This document shows positions 46,804 through 55,941 of a stretch of 64,000 bases of DNA, piece by piece; position 1 is the first letter of the stretch; each line of letters starts with the position of its first letter. The notes below the pieces were generated by a model. It was not told the DNA's origin and did no database searches. It saw nothing but the letters and a program-made list of their open reading frames with translations. Where the stretch lies: positions 1 to 64,000 of the forward strand of contig NAUB01000023.1 in assembly GCA_003676145.1 (NCBI GenBank). The letters run 5' to 3'. The stretch is from a gamma proteobacterium symbiont of Stewartia floridana. Its GTDB lineage: Bacteria; Pseudomonadota; Gammaproteobacteria; Chromatiales; Chromatiaceae. The position numbers were made by a program, and so were the translations under genes.

Positions 46804-46870
46804 GCCGCAAATGGACGCGAATCACCGCAAACTTTCGCAAACGATTAGGCTCTATTTGCGCTGACCGGCG
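46804..46870. repeat. Dispersed inverted repeat, family 1, copy between aroE and minE
   Basis: The left part gccgcaaatggacgcgaatc (from 46804) pairs partly with tatttgcgctgaccggcg (46853-46870). The right arm is shorter than in the perfect copy at 9162. Confidence 0.65.
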
Positions 46871-46912
46871 TCTTGCCAACGGGCCCTTAAGCGCCTGCCA
46901 GTTGGTGTTTGG

Positions 46913-47182
46913 TCAGCCGGTGGAGCGCTCACCCTCGGGCAGCACGATGTTCAGCTCCAGCACCTCGTGATGCTCATCATGTTCCAGGTTGACATTCACC
47001 GCACCCGGTTCCACCGCGACATACTTGCGCAACACCTTGAGTATATCCCGCTGCAATTGAGGCAGGTAGGAGGGGGCGTCCCGACCCGCGCGATCGTGAG
47101 CCACCAGGATCTGCAGACGCTCCTTTGCAAGCGATGCGGAACCGGATGTGGATCTGGATTTAAAATAGCTCAGCAAACCCAT
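46913..47182 (-). CDS. minE: Cell division topological specificity factor MinE
   Basis: An 89-residue protein starting MGLLSYFKSRSTSGSASLAK: an amphipathic membrane-targeting N-terminus, then the anti-MinCD region AKERLQILVAHDRAGRD and a C-terminal dimerisation domain. It drives MinD oscillation. An in-frame upstream extension to 47344 is not part of the protein. Three bases separate it from minD. Confidence 0.95.
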   Translation of the reverse strand: MGLLSYFKSRSTSGSASLAKERLQILVAHDRAGRDAPSYLPQLQRDILKVLRKYVAVEPGAVNVNLEHDEHHEVLELNIVLPEGERSTG

Positions 47183-47186
47183 TCTC

Positions 47187-47996
47187 TTAACCCCCGAACA
47201 AGCGGCCCAGCAGACCTCTCTTTTCGATCTCCAGGAAGCGGTGTGGCAACTGCTCCCCCAGATAACGGGCCACCACATCACTGTAGGCCTGTCCCGCTGT
47301 ACTCTCGCCATCCATGATAACCGGCACACCTGAGTTGGAGGCATTCAGCACCGCCTGGGACTCCGGAATCACACCGATCAGATCGAGTGACAGGATATCC
47401 TGTACATCCTCGACGCTCAGCATCTCACCTCGCTCAACCCGCTGCGGGGAGTAGCGGGTCAGTAGCAGATACTCGCGAATCGGTTCCCTGTCCTCCTCCG
47501 CTCGCTGGGATTTACTCGAAAGGATGCCGATCATGCGATCCGAGTCGCGTACCGAAGAGACTTCCGGGTTGGTCACCACGAATGCATCGTCTGCATAGTA
47601 CATTGCCATCGTCGCGCCCAGCTCGATACCCGCAGGTGAATCACAGACAATGTAATCAAAATCTTCCGACAGATCGGTAAGCACCTTGCCTACACCCTCT
47701 TTGGTCAGGGCCTCTTTGTCACGAGTCTGTGACGCCGGAAGAATAAACAGGTTCTCATTCCGCTTGTCTTTGATCAGCGCCTGATTGAGGCGCGCCTCAC
47801 CTTGAATGACATTGATAAAGTCATACACGACCCGACGCTCACACCCCATGATCAGATCAAGATTTCGCAGACCCACATCGAAATCGATCACCACAGAGCG
47901 AAAGCCACGCTCCGCCAACCCCATTGCCAAGGCTGCCGCCGTCGTGGTTTTACCCACACCCCCTTTTCCGGATGTGACAACGATGATTCTACTCAA
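47187..47996 (-). CDS. minD: Septum site-determining ATPase MinD
   Basis: A 269-residue ParA-type ATPase with the deviant Walker A GKGGVGKTTT, switch regions FDVGLRNLDL and CDSPAGIE, and a C-terminal amphipathic membrane helix (RGLLGRLFGG). It recruits MinC and MinE to the membrane. Middle gene of minCDE. Confidence 0.98.
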   Translation of the reverse strand: MSRIIVVTSGKGGVGKTTTAAALAMGLAERGFRSVVIDFDVGLRNLDLIMGCERRVVYDFINVIQGEARLNQALIKDKRNENLFILPASQTRDKEALTKEGVGKVLTDLSEDFDYIVCDSPAGIELGATMAMYYADDAFVVTNPEVSSVRDSDRMIGILSSKSQRAEEDREPIREYLLLTRYSPQRVERGEMLSVEDVQDILSLDLIGVIPESQAVLNASNSGVPVIMDGESTAGQAYSDVVARYLGEQLPHRFLEIEKRGLLGRLFGG

Positions 47997-48049
47997 CTCA
48001 ATGCTCCCATTATCAGGTATAAAAAAGTTCGGAGATCTGATCCAGATGG

Positions 48050-48766
48050 CTACAGCTTATTGAAGACCAGGGCATCCCCAAGCAGGGTGACGCGCACAAG
48101 ACGCCCCATGAAACGGGCTTCCAGATCCTCACTCACTTTGTAGCGACCTGCAATGGAAACCAGCTCCGCTCTGAGGTCCTTGCAAAAAATCGCCGCCTGC
48201 TCATCACCCCTCACCCCGGCCAGCACCCGACCACGAATGGCGGTGTAGGCATGAATGCTGCCGTTTGCCACCACTTCCGCACCACTGCTCACCGGCGCCA
48301 ACAGAACCAAATCACCCTGCGCATAGACCCGCTGCCCGGAACGTACCGGCGTATCGACAACCTTGGTCGCCACAGGCATCGACGATGGCGTAGTACGGGG
48401 TTTTTTAGGGGACGCTTTTCTAGCCGCGCGTCGGGTATCGGAAAAGACGGCCAGCTCCAACAGTTTCGCCTGTTCCTGAAAAGCCTTCGAGCCACCCCGA
48501 ACACCAACCGGTATCAATCCGTAACCACGAATCGCACCCACGGCAACAGCCAGATCACTCTCTTCCATCTTCACATCACTCTGCGTAAGATCGATCACGA
48601 TTGGTGTATTGCGAAAGAACTCGGGCGCCTTCGCGATACGCTCGCATAGCAGACTATCAATGGCATCGGCATCCAGTTCAGGCATGCATAACTTCAACAA
48701 GGTGAATGCACCTGCCTTCAACTCAACCTTTGAACTCTCTGCGACAAATGCTTTTGTTGTCGTCAT
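48050..48766 (-). CDS. minC: Septum site-determining inhibitor MinC
   Basis: A 238-residue FtsZ inhibitor. The N-terminal domain (KAFVAESSKVELKAGAFTL) binds FtsZ; a variable basic linker (about 105-130) leads to the C-terminal beta-helix (QRVYAQGDLVLLAPVSSGAE), which binds MinD and ends in the typical hydrophobic strand. The start at 48766 (MTTTKAF) was chosen over an upstream extension. First gene of minCDE, 53 bases before minD. Confidence 0.95.
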   Translation of the reverse strand: MTTTKAFVAESSKVELKAGAFTLLKLCMPELDADAIDSLLCERIAKAPEFFRNTPIVIDLTQSDVKMEESDLAVAVGAIRGYGLIPVGVRGGSKAFQEQAKLLELAVFSDTRRAARKASPKKPRTTPSSMPVATKVVDTPVRSGQRVYAQGDLVLLAPVSSGAEVVANGSIHAYTAIRGRVLAGVRGDEQAAIFCKDLRAELVSIAGRYKVSEDLEARFMGRLVRVTLLGDALVFNKL

Positions 48767-49300
48767 CCTTTCATCACCTTCAGAATAAAGGTCGATCTGT
48801 TGTCGAATTGCGTTTCCATCAATTCGAATCCGTAAAACATAGGGAACCCAGATAGCTAAGCCATCCCCAAACACTCATGCCAATCCTGGAGATTGATACA
48901 CTGAATCCTCACAAAGGCGCCACCAAAACACCGTTAAAAAATAACGCTCTCTCGCTAAGACAGAGCAGATCGTAAATGAAATTTTGCGCGACGCCTTATC
49001 TCAATACACAACCTGTGAACTGGTGCTGATTTCAATATTTTTTAATCCTCACCGATTGCAAAAACAGGCAAATACCCAGTGTTACACGCAATTTTTTATA
49101 ACGCCGATTAATTATTTAAGCGTCTTCAGCTTGAAAATAACCATGACAGATAGGTATCCGGCCGGGCATTTCGAATCAAATAAATTCCGAGGTAAAAATT
49201 GAACACTACTGCTAGGGGAATCCCTAGCTAGATATCTCAACCTATCCCTGTTCTTATCCCAGCTCATCTATCTAACCGATACGAAAAGGAGTTCGCAAAG
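48767..49300. promoter_or_regulatory. Intergenic region with palindrome upstream of the papain-like gene
   Basis: A 534-base A+T-rich divergent region holding the promoters of minCDE and of the peptidase gene. A perfect palindrome gctaggg-gaat-ccctagc (49211-49228) lies about 73 bases before the peptidase start. AAAGGAG precedes that start. An open frame at 48984-49202 has no ribosome site and was not called. Confidence 0.5.
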
Positions 49301-51664
49301 ATGAATAGATGGAACTATCCAAAATCTCTCATTTTCTATTTATCCATGATCCTGACCATCTCAGCCTGTGGCGGTGGTGAGGGAGACGATGACGACCCTG
49401 AACCAACCTCGAACAGAGCGCCCACCGCGGAGGATGTTTCAGTAACAAGCAATATCAACAGCCCCTATATCAACATCAAACTGATCGGCAACGACCCGGA
49501 CAACGATACCTTGTCCTACAGCATGGAAGCGGCCAGCGATGGTTCCGGATATGAACGCGCCTTCGTCAATCCCAGCACAGGTGACCTCTACGCCACCCTC
49601 AAGGACGACGGCACAGAGACCATCATCATTCCCTACAAAGTAACGGACGGCACGCTCTTCAGTAACCTGGCCGAGGTCACCATATCCATCGGAGAGCTGG
49701 AGGGGCATGGTACAGGCGCCAATGAAATTCCTGCTGAAGAGTATGGCCGCCTGGAACTGGCTTTCTTTGACGGTGAACGGTTTGGTTCAACGCTTGGAGA
49801 TGATCCCAGCCTGCCAGCCTCCATCGATCTGTCGGGAAATTTTCCACAGCCGGGCAACCAGGGCACACAGGGCAGTTGCGTCGGCTGGGCAACCGGGTAT
49901 GCCTTGAAGTCCTACCATGAGAAGGTTGAAGAGCAGTGGGCCTTTTCTGAGGCAACAGTCTTCAGTCCTGCCTGGATCTACAATCAGATCAACGGCGGTG
50001 TGGATCAGGGTTCACGCATCGACGACGCGTTACAGTTGATCATCGATCGCGGTGCTGCCAACTGGCAGAACATGCCCTACGACCACACCGACTTCACCAG
50101 ACAGCCCAGTCAACAGGCGATCGCACAGGCAGCCAACTACAAAGCGAGAGAGTATCGCTCCATTACCAGCGCACAACAGATGAAAGCTGCTCTGGCTAAC
50201 CGTAATCCGGTGGTGGCGGGGATTATCGTATACGACGATCTAGAGCGGCTGAGTGGCCCCAATTCGGTCTACAACTCAACCACTGGTGAGCCCAGCGGCG
50301 GCCACGCCGTCACCCTGGTCGGCTATGACGACAACCGGTATGGCGGGGCCTTCAAGGTCATCAACTCCTGGGGAACAGGCTGGGGTGATAACGGGTTTTT
50401 CTGGCTCCCCTACAACATGGTCAGTCGGGTCATGGGCCAGGCACTGGTTTTGACCGATGGCACAAACAGCGGAGAGAACACCGATGACGATGTAGATCCG
50501 GTGGTACCACCAACCGATGGAGATCTCCCCAATCTTGAGATTGTCCAATGGCAACTCAACTACGACACCCAGGCAGGCGGTCAAGGCACCTGGCAATGGG
50601 AGGTAATCAATGGCGGCACAGCCGATGCGCCAATGGGTGCGGATGTCAATCTGATGCTATCGACAGATAACCAGATCGACAGTTCCGATTGGTATATCGT
50701 CTATGAAGAGATCCCGGTCAACCTGGCACCGGGTGACAGCGCAGCACGGGATCAATCCAATCCCCGATATTTCAAACTGCCGCAGAACCTGCCACCAGGC
50801 GACTACTACATTGCCACCTGGGTGGACGATCTGCAGGAAGTCGAAGAGAGTGACGAACATGACAATCAATCCTTCGGCGACGCTCAGGTTCATATCGACT
50901 CCGCCTCTCTACCCGATATTGCAATCGACTACTGGTATGCCGAGTGGGACAGCTATGGAGAGGGCCTGCTGGAATACACGGTATACAACGATGGTGACGT
51001 GCCAACGACTCGCACCGATTGGGATATCAATCTGGTCTTGACCATCGGCGAGGATACCAGCCAGGGGGGCTATTACCTCTTCTATGAGCATGCCAACCAT
51101 ATTCTCGATCCGGGTGAGTCCGTCTATCGGGACGAGGAGTCTGCCGCCAGTTTCAATCTCTTCACCGATACCAACGGAAACTCAATTCCCAGCGGCACCT
51201 ACTATATGTCACTCTGGGTAGATGACCAGGGTTATGAGAGTGAGTCCAACGAGATTAACAATCTGTCCATCGGCAACACTCAGGTCACTCTGACAAACAA
51301 CAGTTATCGGTCATCATCTGAAGACCAGGGAACAACCAAGAATCTCGCCTCTGACAAGAGCAGTGAAATGCAGGCTTTGGCATTTGACGGTACGGGCAAC
51401 AATATCAGACACACTTACAACGGACGTCGCATCCCCGATAGCAACGTGCTGATGGCGAAAGTCAGAATTACCGATCAGCAGGATGGCAGACGTACCATGA
51501 CACTGTTGGAGAGCGACAAAGCTGATGCAGCTCAACAATCAGGCGTCATCTCCGGTGAAAAGCGTTACAACAAAGTTATCAACTCTGCAGATCAGGCGAT
51601 AACCCCAAGATCCAAACGCATCCAAATGCCGACAGCTCAGGATTCAGACAACCATGTTAAATAA
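49301..51664 (+). CDS. Papain-like (C1A) cysteine peptidase lipoprotein with CARDB-like repeats
   Basis: A 787-residue exported protein. The signal peptide ends in a lipobox, ISAC (Cys23), so it is probably lipid-anchored. After a Gly/Asp-rich linker comes an Ig/cadherin-like domain (about 38-130), then a C1A peptidase domain (about 170-385): catalytic Cys193 in GTQGSCVGWATG with Gln before it, His335 in GGHAVTLVGYD and Asn355 in VINSWGTGWGDNGFF. Two CARDB-like modules follow (about 408-530 and 535-675), each with a WVDD..EVEESDE or WVDD..YESESNE motif. A low-complexity tail ends the protein. It overlaps the next gene by 11 bases. No propeptide is obvious. Confidence 0.88.
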   Translation: MNRWNYPKSLIFYLSMILTISACGGGEGDDDDPEPTSNRAPTAEDVSVTSNINSPYINIKLIGNDPDNDTLSYSMEAASDGSGYERAFVNPSTGDLYATLKDDGTETIIIPYKVTDGTLFSNLAEVTISIGELEGHGTGANEIPAEEYGRLELAFFDGERFGSTLGDDPSLPASIDLSGNFPQPGNQGTQGSCVGWATGYALKSYHEKVEEQWAFSEATVFSPAWIYNQINGGVDQGSRIDDALQLIIDRGAANWQNMPYDHTDFTRQPSQQAIAQAANYKAREYRSITSAQQMKAALANRNPVVAGIIVYDDLERLSGPNSVYNSTTGEPSGGHAVTLVGYDDNRYGGAFKVINSWGTGWGDNGFFWLPYNMVSRVMGQALVLTDGTNSGENTDDDVDPVVPPTDGDLPNLEIVQWQLNYDTQAGGQGTWQWEVINGGTADAPMGADVNLMLSTDNQIDSSDWYIVYEEIPVNLAPGDSAARDQSNPRYFKLPQNLPPGDYYIATWVDDLQEVEESDEHDNQSFGDAQVHIDSASLPDIAIDYWYAEWDSYGEGLLEYTVYNDGDVPTTRTDWDINLVLTIGEDTSQGGYYLFYEHANHILDPGESVYRDEESAASFNLFTDTNGNSIPSGTYYMSLWVDDQGYESESNEINNLSIGNTQVTLTNNSYRSSSEDQGTTKNLASDKSSEMQALAFDGTGNNIRHTYNGRRIPDSNVLMAKVRITDQQDGRRTMTLLESDKADAAQQSGVISGEKRYNKVINSADQAITPRSKRIQMPTAQDSDNHVK

Positions 51665-51989
51665 CGCCATATACGCTATATCCCTGAGTTTAATACTGTT
51701 TACAACTGCTTGTTCTTCAAATAACTCGGAACCACATACCGACCGGGAGATCAGTGCAGACAATATGAAATCGGGTATGCCTGACAAGTCGGTTCAGCAC
51801 TGCAAAGAGGCGGGGTTTGATATTACAGCGATTACTGAAAACGGCATCCCAACAAGCTATCTCTGCATCAATCCCAGCACCAATAAGAAGTGCGATAGCT
51901 GGGCTTTCTATCGGGGTGAGTGTCAGCTGGATAACTCAGACAATCGATCACAAGGCGAACAGGGGATCAAAATCAAACAACAGCAGTAG
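51654..51989 (+). CDS. Small DUF333-type cysteine-rich lipoprotein
   Basis: A 111-residue protein with a lipobox (TTAC, Cys20) and four cysteines (Cys50, 71, 80, 90) in the pattern HCKEAGF, SYLCINPST, KCDSWAFYRGEC, matching the DUF333 family of small exported proteins of unknown function. Its start lies inside the 3' end of the peptidase gene (11-base overlap), so the two are translationally linked and both are predicted to be lipid-anchored. A role as inhibitor, chaperone or partner of the peptidase is inference only. Confidence 0.75.
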   Translation: MLNNAIYAISLSLILFTTACSSNNSEPHTDREISADNMKSGMPDKSVQHCKEAGFDITAITENGIPTSYLCINPSTNKKCDSWAFYRGECQLDNSDNRSQGEQGIKIKQQQ

Positions 51990-52032
51990 ATACAAACCAC
52001 ACATTGATCGATTGCAAATAAGCCATCTTTAT

Positions 52033-52088
52033 AAGCATTCTGCCCTCAGGCCTGTTAACACTAATCTCTGCAAGTGGGCAGAATGCTT
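52033..52088. repeat. Hairpin with family-2 core after the DUF333 gene
   Basis: Perfect 13-base arms aagcattctgccc (52033-52045) and gggcagaatgctt (52076-52088) enclose the family-2 core gcctgttaacac. It lies between convergent genes and could act as a transcript end. Confidence 0.65.
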
Positions 52089-52104
52089 CGTTTAACGCAA
52101 AAGA

Positions 52105-54081
52105 TCAGTCTGACATTTCAAGCAGATCTGTAAAGCAGATCTTCTTTTCACGATTCCGCTTAGCTTTGTACATAGCCAGATCAGCCAACTTAACCAGTTC
52201 GCTTACCTGTTGATGGTGTGGATAGATGGCAACACCAATGCTTGTATCCACGGAACATTGGTTACCCTGTATATCAATCGGCTGATTGACGGCATCGATG
52301 ATCTTATTCGAGACATGCTCCATGGCATCAATGGTATTCAAATCCCTGAGTACAACAACAAATTCATCTCCACCCAGGCGGGCCACCGTATCACCCTCGC
52401 GTACCACGGCCGATATCCGCCTGGCCACCTCCTGTAACAGCAGGTCACCAGTCTCATGACCAAAACTATCATTGACGATCTTGAATTTATCCAGATCGAG
52501 AAACAGCACGGCAACCATCGACTTGTTTCGACGCGCATGGCTGCACGACTGTTCAAGTCGGTCCTGCAGGAGCAGTCGATTGGCAAGCCCGGTCAAAGGA
52601 TCATAGAATGCCAATCGTTCCAGTTCCACCTGCTGGTTTTTACGTTGTGTCATCTCGGTAAAGATACCGACGTAGTTGGAAGGATCGCCATTTTCATCCA
52701 GCACAGTACTGATACCCAACCACTCAACATAGACCGCACCGTCTTTTCTACGATTCCAGATCTCTCCCTGCCAGAAACCTTTCTCTTTGATCTCCGTCCA
52801 CATCGTCTGGAAGAACTCTTCGGGGTGTTTACCCGATCTCAAAAGCGCAGGCTTTTCACCAATCACCTCTTCAGCAGAGTAGCCGGTGATCTCGGTAAAG
52901 GCGTCATTTACCGAAACGATGCGCTCCTGTTTGTCGGTTATGAGGATTCCTTCCGTTGCACAGGCCATCACCTGATGACTCAGGCGTAACTGCTCCTCAG
53001 ACTTTTTCCGCTCTGTTACATCCCGTATGACACAAACGGTGTGTTTTTGGTCCCGCAACGGCATGTAGGCGATTGACATTTCCAGTGGGAACTCCAAGCC
53101 TTCCCGGTTGACACCGATCTGCTCGATGACGCCCTCACCAATTTGGCTCTCATTTTTCATGAAGCCGATCAGACTCTGGTCATTCCCATGATCACTTTTG
53201 CTGACACGAACCAGGTCAAATATGGTCCGCCCCAAGGCTTCCTGCTCCTGGTAACCGAAAATACGCGTGGCCGCCGGATTCCAACTCTCAATCCTTCCCT
53301 GCTGATTGGTGGTGATGATGGCATCCTGTGCCGACTCTCTCATGGCACTGAGTTTCATCTCTTTCTCTTCCAGCTGATCCTGGACTTGCTGCCGTCTTCT
53401 GACATCGAATCCTGCTCTGGTGGCGACAATCAACAGCAGGATCATAATAAATAACGACAAGCTATGGCTCAATGATGTGCCATGTCGGATCAGTGTAAGC
53501 AGGGCCCGATTATCTTCAGTTATGTCATAGTAGAGCTCGAAGGCACCGAGAAACTTCCTGCCATCCATCATCGGAACATAGATTTCCAATACATCACGGG
53601 GAACCGTCTCACCTTCCATGGTCGTTGCCTGCTTGGTTACCAGTTTGCTGTAGGTCTGTCCTGCCGCTACATTCTCATGAAAATAACTGTATTTATTATA
53701 TTTACCGATATCTTCTTCCGCGGTTGAGTAGACGGTCAATCCATCCGCATTGAACAGTTTTGCTTTCCACAACGCATAGTCCTTTTCCAGCATGGCAAGA
53801 TGATGCTTGAACATAGGATCGATCAGATCGGCGTTTATGGGCTGATTGCCCAGGCCAAGCATATTGCGCATGTGACCGGCAGACAGCTTGGCGTTGCGCT
53901 CGACAACCGTGATCAGCAAATCAGAAAATTTCGGCTGGAGATATTGAGAAGAGAGTATAGGAAAGGCCAACACGGCACTTACAGACACAAGCAGGCCATA
54001 ACGGATGAAAGGCACCCGCCAAGCTGCTACTAAGTTGGCCCAAATCTCGCTCACATGCCTGCCCAATGGTATCCATGACAA
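52105..54081 (-). CDS. Membrane-bound PAS-PAS-GGDEF diguanylate cyclase
   Basis: A 658-residue inner-membrane protein: TM1 (about 27-47), a periplasmic sensor region (to about 205), TM2 (about 210-228), two PAS domains (about 245-370 and 375-490; NPAATRIFGY and NDAFTEITGYSAEEVIG) and a GGDEF domain (about 500-650) with intact RLGGDEF (570-574) and an FYDPLTGLANR entry motif. It makes c-di-GMP. No RxxD inhibitory site was noted directly before GGDEF. No EAL domain is attached. Confidence 0.93.
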   Translation of the reverse strand: MSWIPLGRHVSEIWANLVAAWRVPFIRYGLLVSVSAVLAFPILSSQYLQPKFSDLLITVVERNAKLSAGHMRNMLGLGNQPINADLIDPMFKHHLAMLEKDYALWKAKLFNADGLTVYSTAEEDIGKYNKYSYFHENVAAGQTYSKLVTKQATTMEGETVPRDVLEIYVPMMDGRKFLGAFELYYDITEDNRALLTLIRHGTSLSHSLSLFIMILLLIVATRAGFDVRRRQQVQDQLEEKEMKLSAMRESAQDAIITTNQQGRIESWNPAATRIFGYQEQEALGRTIFDLVRVSKSDHGNDQSLIGFMKNESQIGEGVIEQIGVNREGLEFPLEMSIAYMPLRDQKHTVCVIRDVTERKKSEEQLRLSHQVMACATEGILITDKQERIVSVNDAFTEITGYSAEEVIGEKPALLRSGKHPEEFFQTMWTEIKEKGFWQGEIWNRRKDGAVYVEWLGISTVLDENGDPSNYVGIFTEMTQRKNQQVELERLAFYDPLTGLANRLLLQDRLEQSCSHARRNKSMVAVLFLDLDKFKIVNDSFGHETGDLLLQEVARRISAVVREGDTVARLGGDEFVVVLRDLNTIDAMEHVSNKIIDAVNQPIDIQGNQCSVDTSIGVAIYPHHQQVSELVKLADLAMYKAKRNREKKICFTDLLEMSD

Positions 54082-54506
54082 GTTTCACAAATATAGAATA
54101 GCCCCTATATTACTTCAGACGCTTAAACGGATAATCGGCACCTTTTTGCGCTACTTGAGTGTTAGGTGCCAAGCCATTTCCATAAACGTGAACTCCAATA
54201 GGCAAAGCAACACGCACAACCAGTAACCACTTAAAAAGTCAGTATTTTTTCTCAATTAAAAATTGTTGGCGGTTTATTCATTTCGCTCACAACTGCCCAG
54301 AGTGAATTCTCGCAACTCAGTAAGAGATACTAAATAGCTGACACACCGGCGATGGCCGGATAGACGGAATCTTGTGTAGTCGCTGTATCAGTTGGCTGCG
54401 AATCCATTCTGAAGCCGGTCAATTACCGCCGCTCCAGATGGCGGCTGCGACAAACTCTATGGCAATACTGACTTAGCGCTTAGAGATATTATTGCAAATC
54501 AATCAT
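54082..54506. other. Gene-free stretch between the diguanylate cyclase and secreted protein genes
   Basis: About 425 bases, A+T rich in its left half, with small palindromes (caccggcgatggccgg near 54344; gccgctccagatggcggc near 54430). No gene or riboswitch was recognised. Promoter elements for the leftward diguanylate cyclase gene are presumably here. Confidence 0.5.
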
Positions 54507-55199
54507 TTAGCCAGAGCCCTCAGGTTGCCGGACGAACCTGGCCAGGACCAGCAGAGCACACCCGAACAGCCAGACTGCCGGTGGAACGGGTACCGGGGCA
54601 ACTTCCCTTGAAAAGGTGCAACTGGCATCCAGGCAGGTTGTACGAAACCCGAAAATCTCCTCGACAATGGAGTTACCGGATTCATCCCAACCCTGAACAG
54701 AGAGACCCAAGCCTGCGGTATGCAGTTGATAGACTCCCGGCTCCGCACCATCGGTATCGGGGGTTAACTGATAGAGCAAAAAGTCGGCTGTATCACCCGG
54801 AGCCATGGTTCCATCAACAGCGAACCAGGAATCGGACGTTGGCACACTGAAGCTGTATTGTGAGCCTGCATCACCACAATTCAGGGTAAAAGTGTCGCTG
54901 CAGGTGCGGGTGGTAAACAACACAACCCTTTCGTAGCTGGCAAACGGCACCCCATTCGCCTCGCTGGGAAAATCGTCCTCATGCCATCCGTGTAGCGGTG
55001 GGGCTGAGCGGTCATAGCTGAGCGGATCCGAATTCTCCTCCAGGCTGAGGGTAACCCAGACATCGACGATCTCGTTGGCAGCGACAGTCGCTGTCGGCTC
55101 GGTAAAAACCAGAGAACCCATCACCGCCGAATAGGCTGGAGCACTCTGCAGTGCTGCTATAGTCAAGGCGGCCACTCCAATGGAACTGTGTAACTTCAT
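54507..55199 (-). CDS. Secreted protein with VPLPA/PEP-CTERM-like sorting tail
   Basis: A 230-residue exported protein: a signal peptide (ending AYSA, about residue 25), a beta-rich ectodomain with four cysteines in pairs (TRTCSDTFTLNC and TTCLDASC), and a C-terminal tail VPVPPAVWLFGCALLVLARF followed by Arg. That tail matches the VPxPxxxWLFGSG-type signal recognised by exosortases in exopolysaccharide-producing bacteria. The cognate exosortase is not in this window. Ectodomain function unknown. A GAGGTG site precedes the ATG. Confidence 0.8.
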   Translation of the reverse strand: MKLHSSIGVAALTIAALQSAPAYSAVMGSLVFTEPTATVAANEIVDVWVTLSLEENSDPLSYDRSAPPLHGWHEDDFPSEANGVPFASYERVVLFTTRTCSDTFTLNCGDAGSQYSFSVPTSDSWFAVDGTMAPGDTADFLLYQLTPDTDGAEPGVYQLHTAGLGLSVQGWDESGNSIVEEIFGFRTTCLDASCTFSREVAPVPVPPAVWLFGCALLVLARFVRQPEGSG

Positions 55200-55224
55200 G
55201 TTAACACCTCATCTATATTTTTTT

Positions 55225-55246
55225 CGGCCTCGCTTTGTCGAGGCCG
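55225..55246. other. Leader hairpin upstream of the CTERM gene
   Basis: The stem cggcctcg/cgaggccg with a six-base loop lies 26 bases before the start codon. On the transcribed strand it is followed by an A-run rather than a T-run, so it is not a terminator for that gene. It may be a leader structure, or belong to readthrough from the other side. Confidence 0.4.
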
Positions 55247-55387
55247 CTTCCAGCTTACACGATCCAGTTTCTGAAAATTGCGACCGTCTCCCTAAAGCCG
55301 GCTGAATTCATATCCCACCGATCCCAGCGCCATAGCGGATGACAGTGTTCACTACTCGACAAATCCCAGGCTATTAGGCTGCCGCCG

Positions 55388-55918
55388 TCAGCCAGCATGG
55401 CGCTGCGCCAGCTTCACATAGTGTTCAGCGGTATAGGTAATGATCTCCCGCTCTTTCTCTGTCAGCACCCTGACCCGCTTGGCAGGACGCCCCAGCCAGA
55501 GATAGCCTCCCTCCAGAGTCCGGCCCTGGGGTACCAGGGATCCAGCCCCCAGCATCGCGCCCTGCTGCAGAACGGCGCCATCAAGAATTGTCGATCCCAT
55601 GCCGATAAAGCAGTCATCGGCGATTTCACAACCATGCAACAGAACCCGATGGCCGACCGTAACGCCTTCGCCAATCACCAGGGAGCGGCCACCGGGCAGA
55701 TAATAACTGTCGTGGGAGACATGCATAACTGAGCCGTCCTGGATATTGGTGCGGGCACCGATTTCGATTTTATGCACATCTCCCCTGACCACGCTCATTG
55801 GCCAAATCGAGGCTTGTGAGGCAATATGGACATTGCCGATGACCACGGCCGTCTCGTCGACCCAGGCATCCTTTGCGATTTCTGGTTGATGGGATTCAAA
55901 TGGGCGAATATTCGTCAT
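55388..55918 (-). CDS. Gamma-carbonic anhydrase family hexapeptide protein
   Basis: A 176-residue left-handed beta-helix protein (repeats such as VVIGNVHIASQASIWPMSVVRGD, read in parts) of the YrdA/PaaY gamma-CA group. The metal histidines are visible in VMHVSHDS and VGHRVLLHGC. Members form trimers; some are carbonic anhydrases and others act on CoA esters. The C-terminal helix is normal. It is divergent from lemA with a very short gap. Confidence 0.92.
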   Translation of the reverse strand: MTNIRPFESHQPEIAKDAWVDETAVVIGNVHIASQASIWPMSVVRGDVHKIEIGARTNIQDGSVMHVSHDSYYLPGGRSLVIGEGVTVGHRVLLHGCEIADDCFIGMGSTILDGAVLQQGAMLGAGSLVPQGRTLEGGYLWLGRPAKRVRVLTEKEREIITYTAEHYVKLAQRHAG

Positions 55919-55941
55919 AGCTATTGGAGGTTCCTGAACCG

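Noticed and set aside
48984..49202. 72-codon open frame upstream of the papain-like gene
   Set aside because: No ribosome site and no recognisable sequence; it overlaps the promoter region and palindrome of the real gene.
55225..55246. Rho-independent terminator before the CTERM gene
   Set aside because: The T-run is on the wrong side of the stem for either strand to form a standard terminator; listed only as a leader hairpin.
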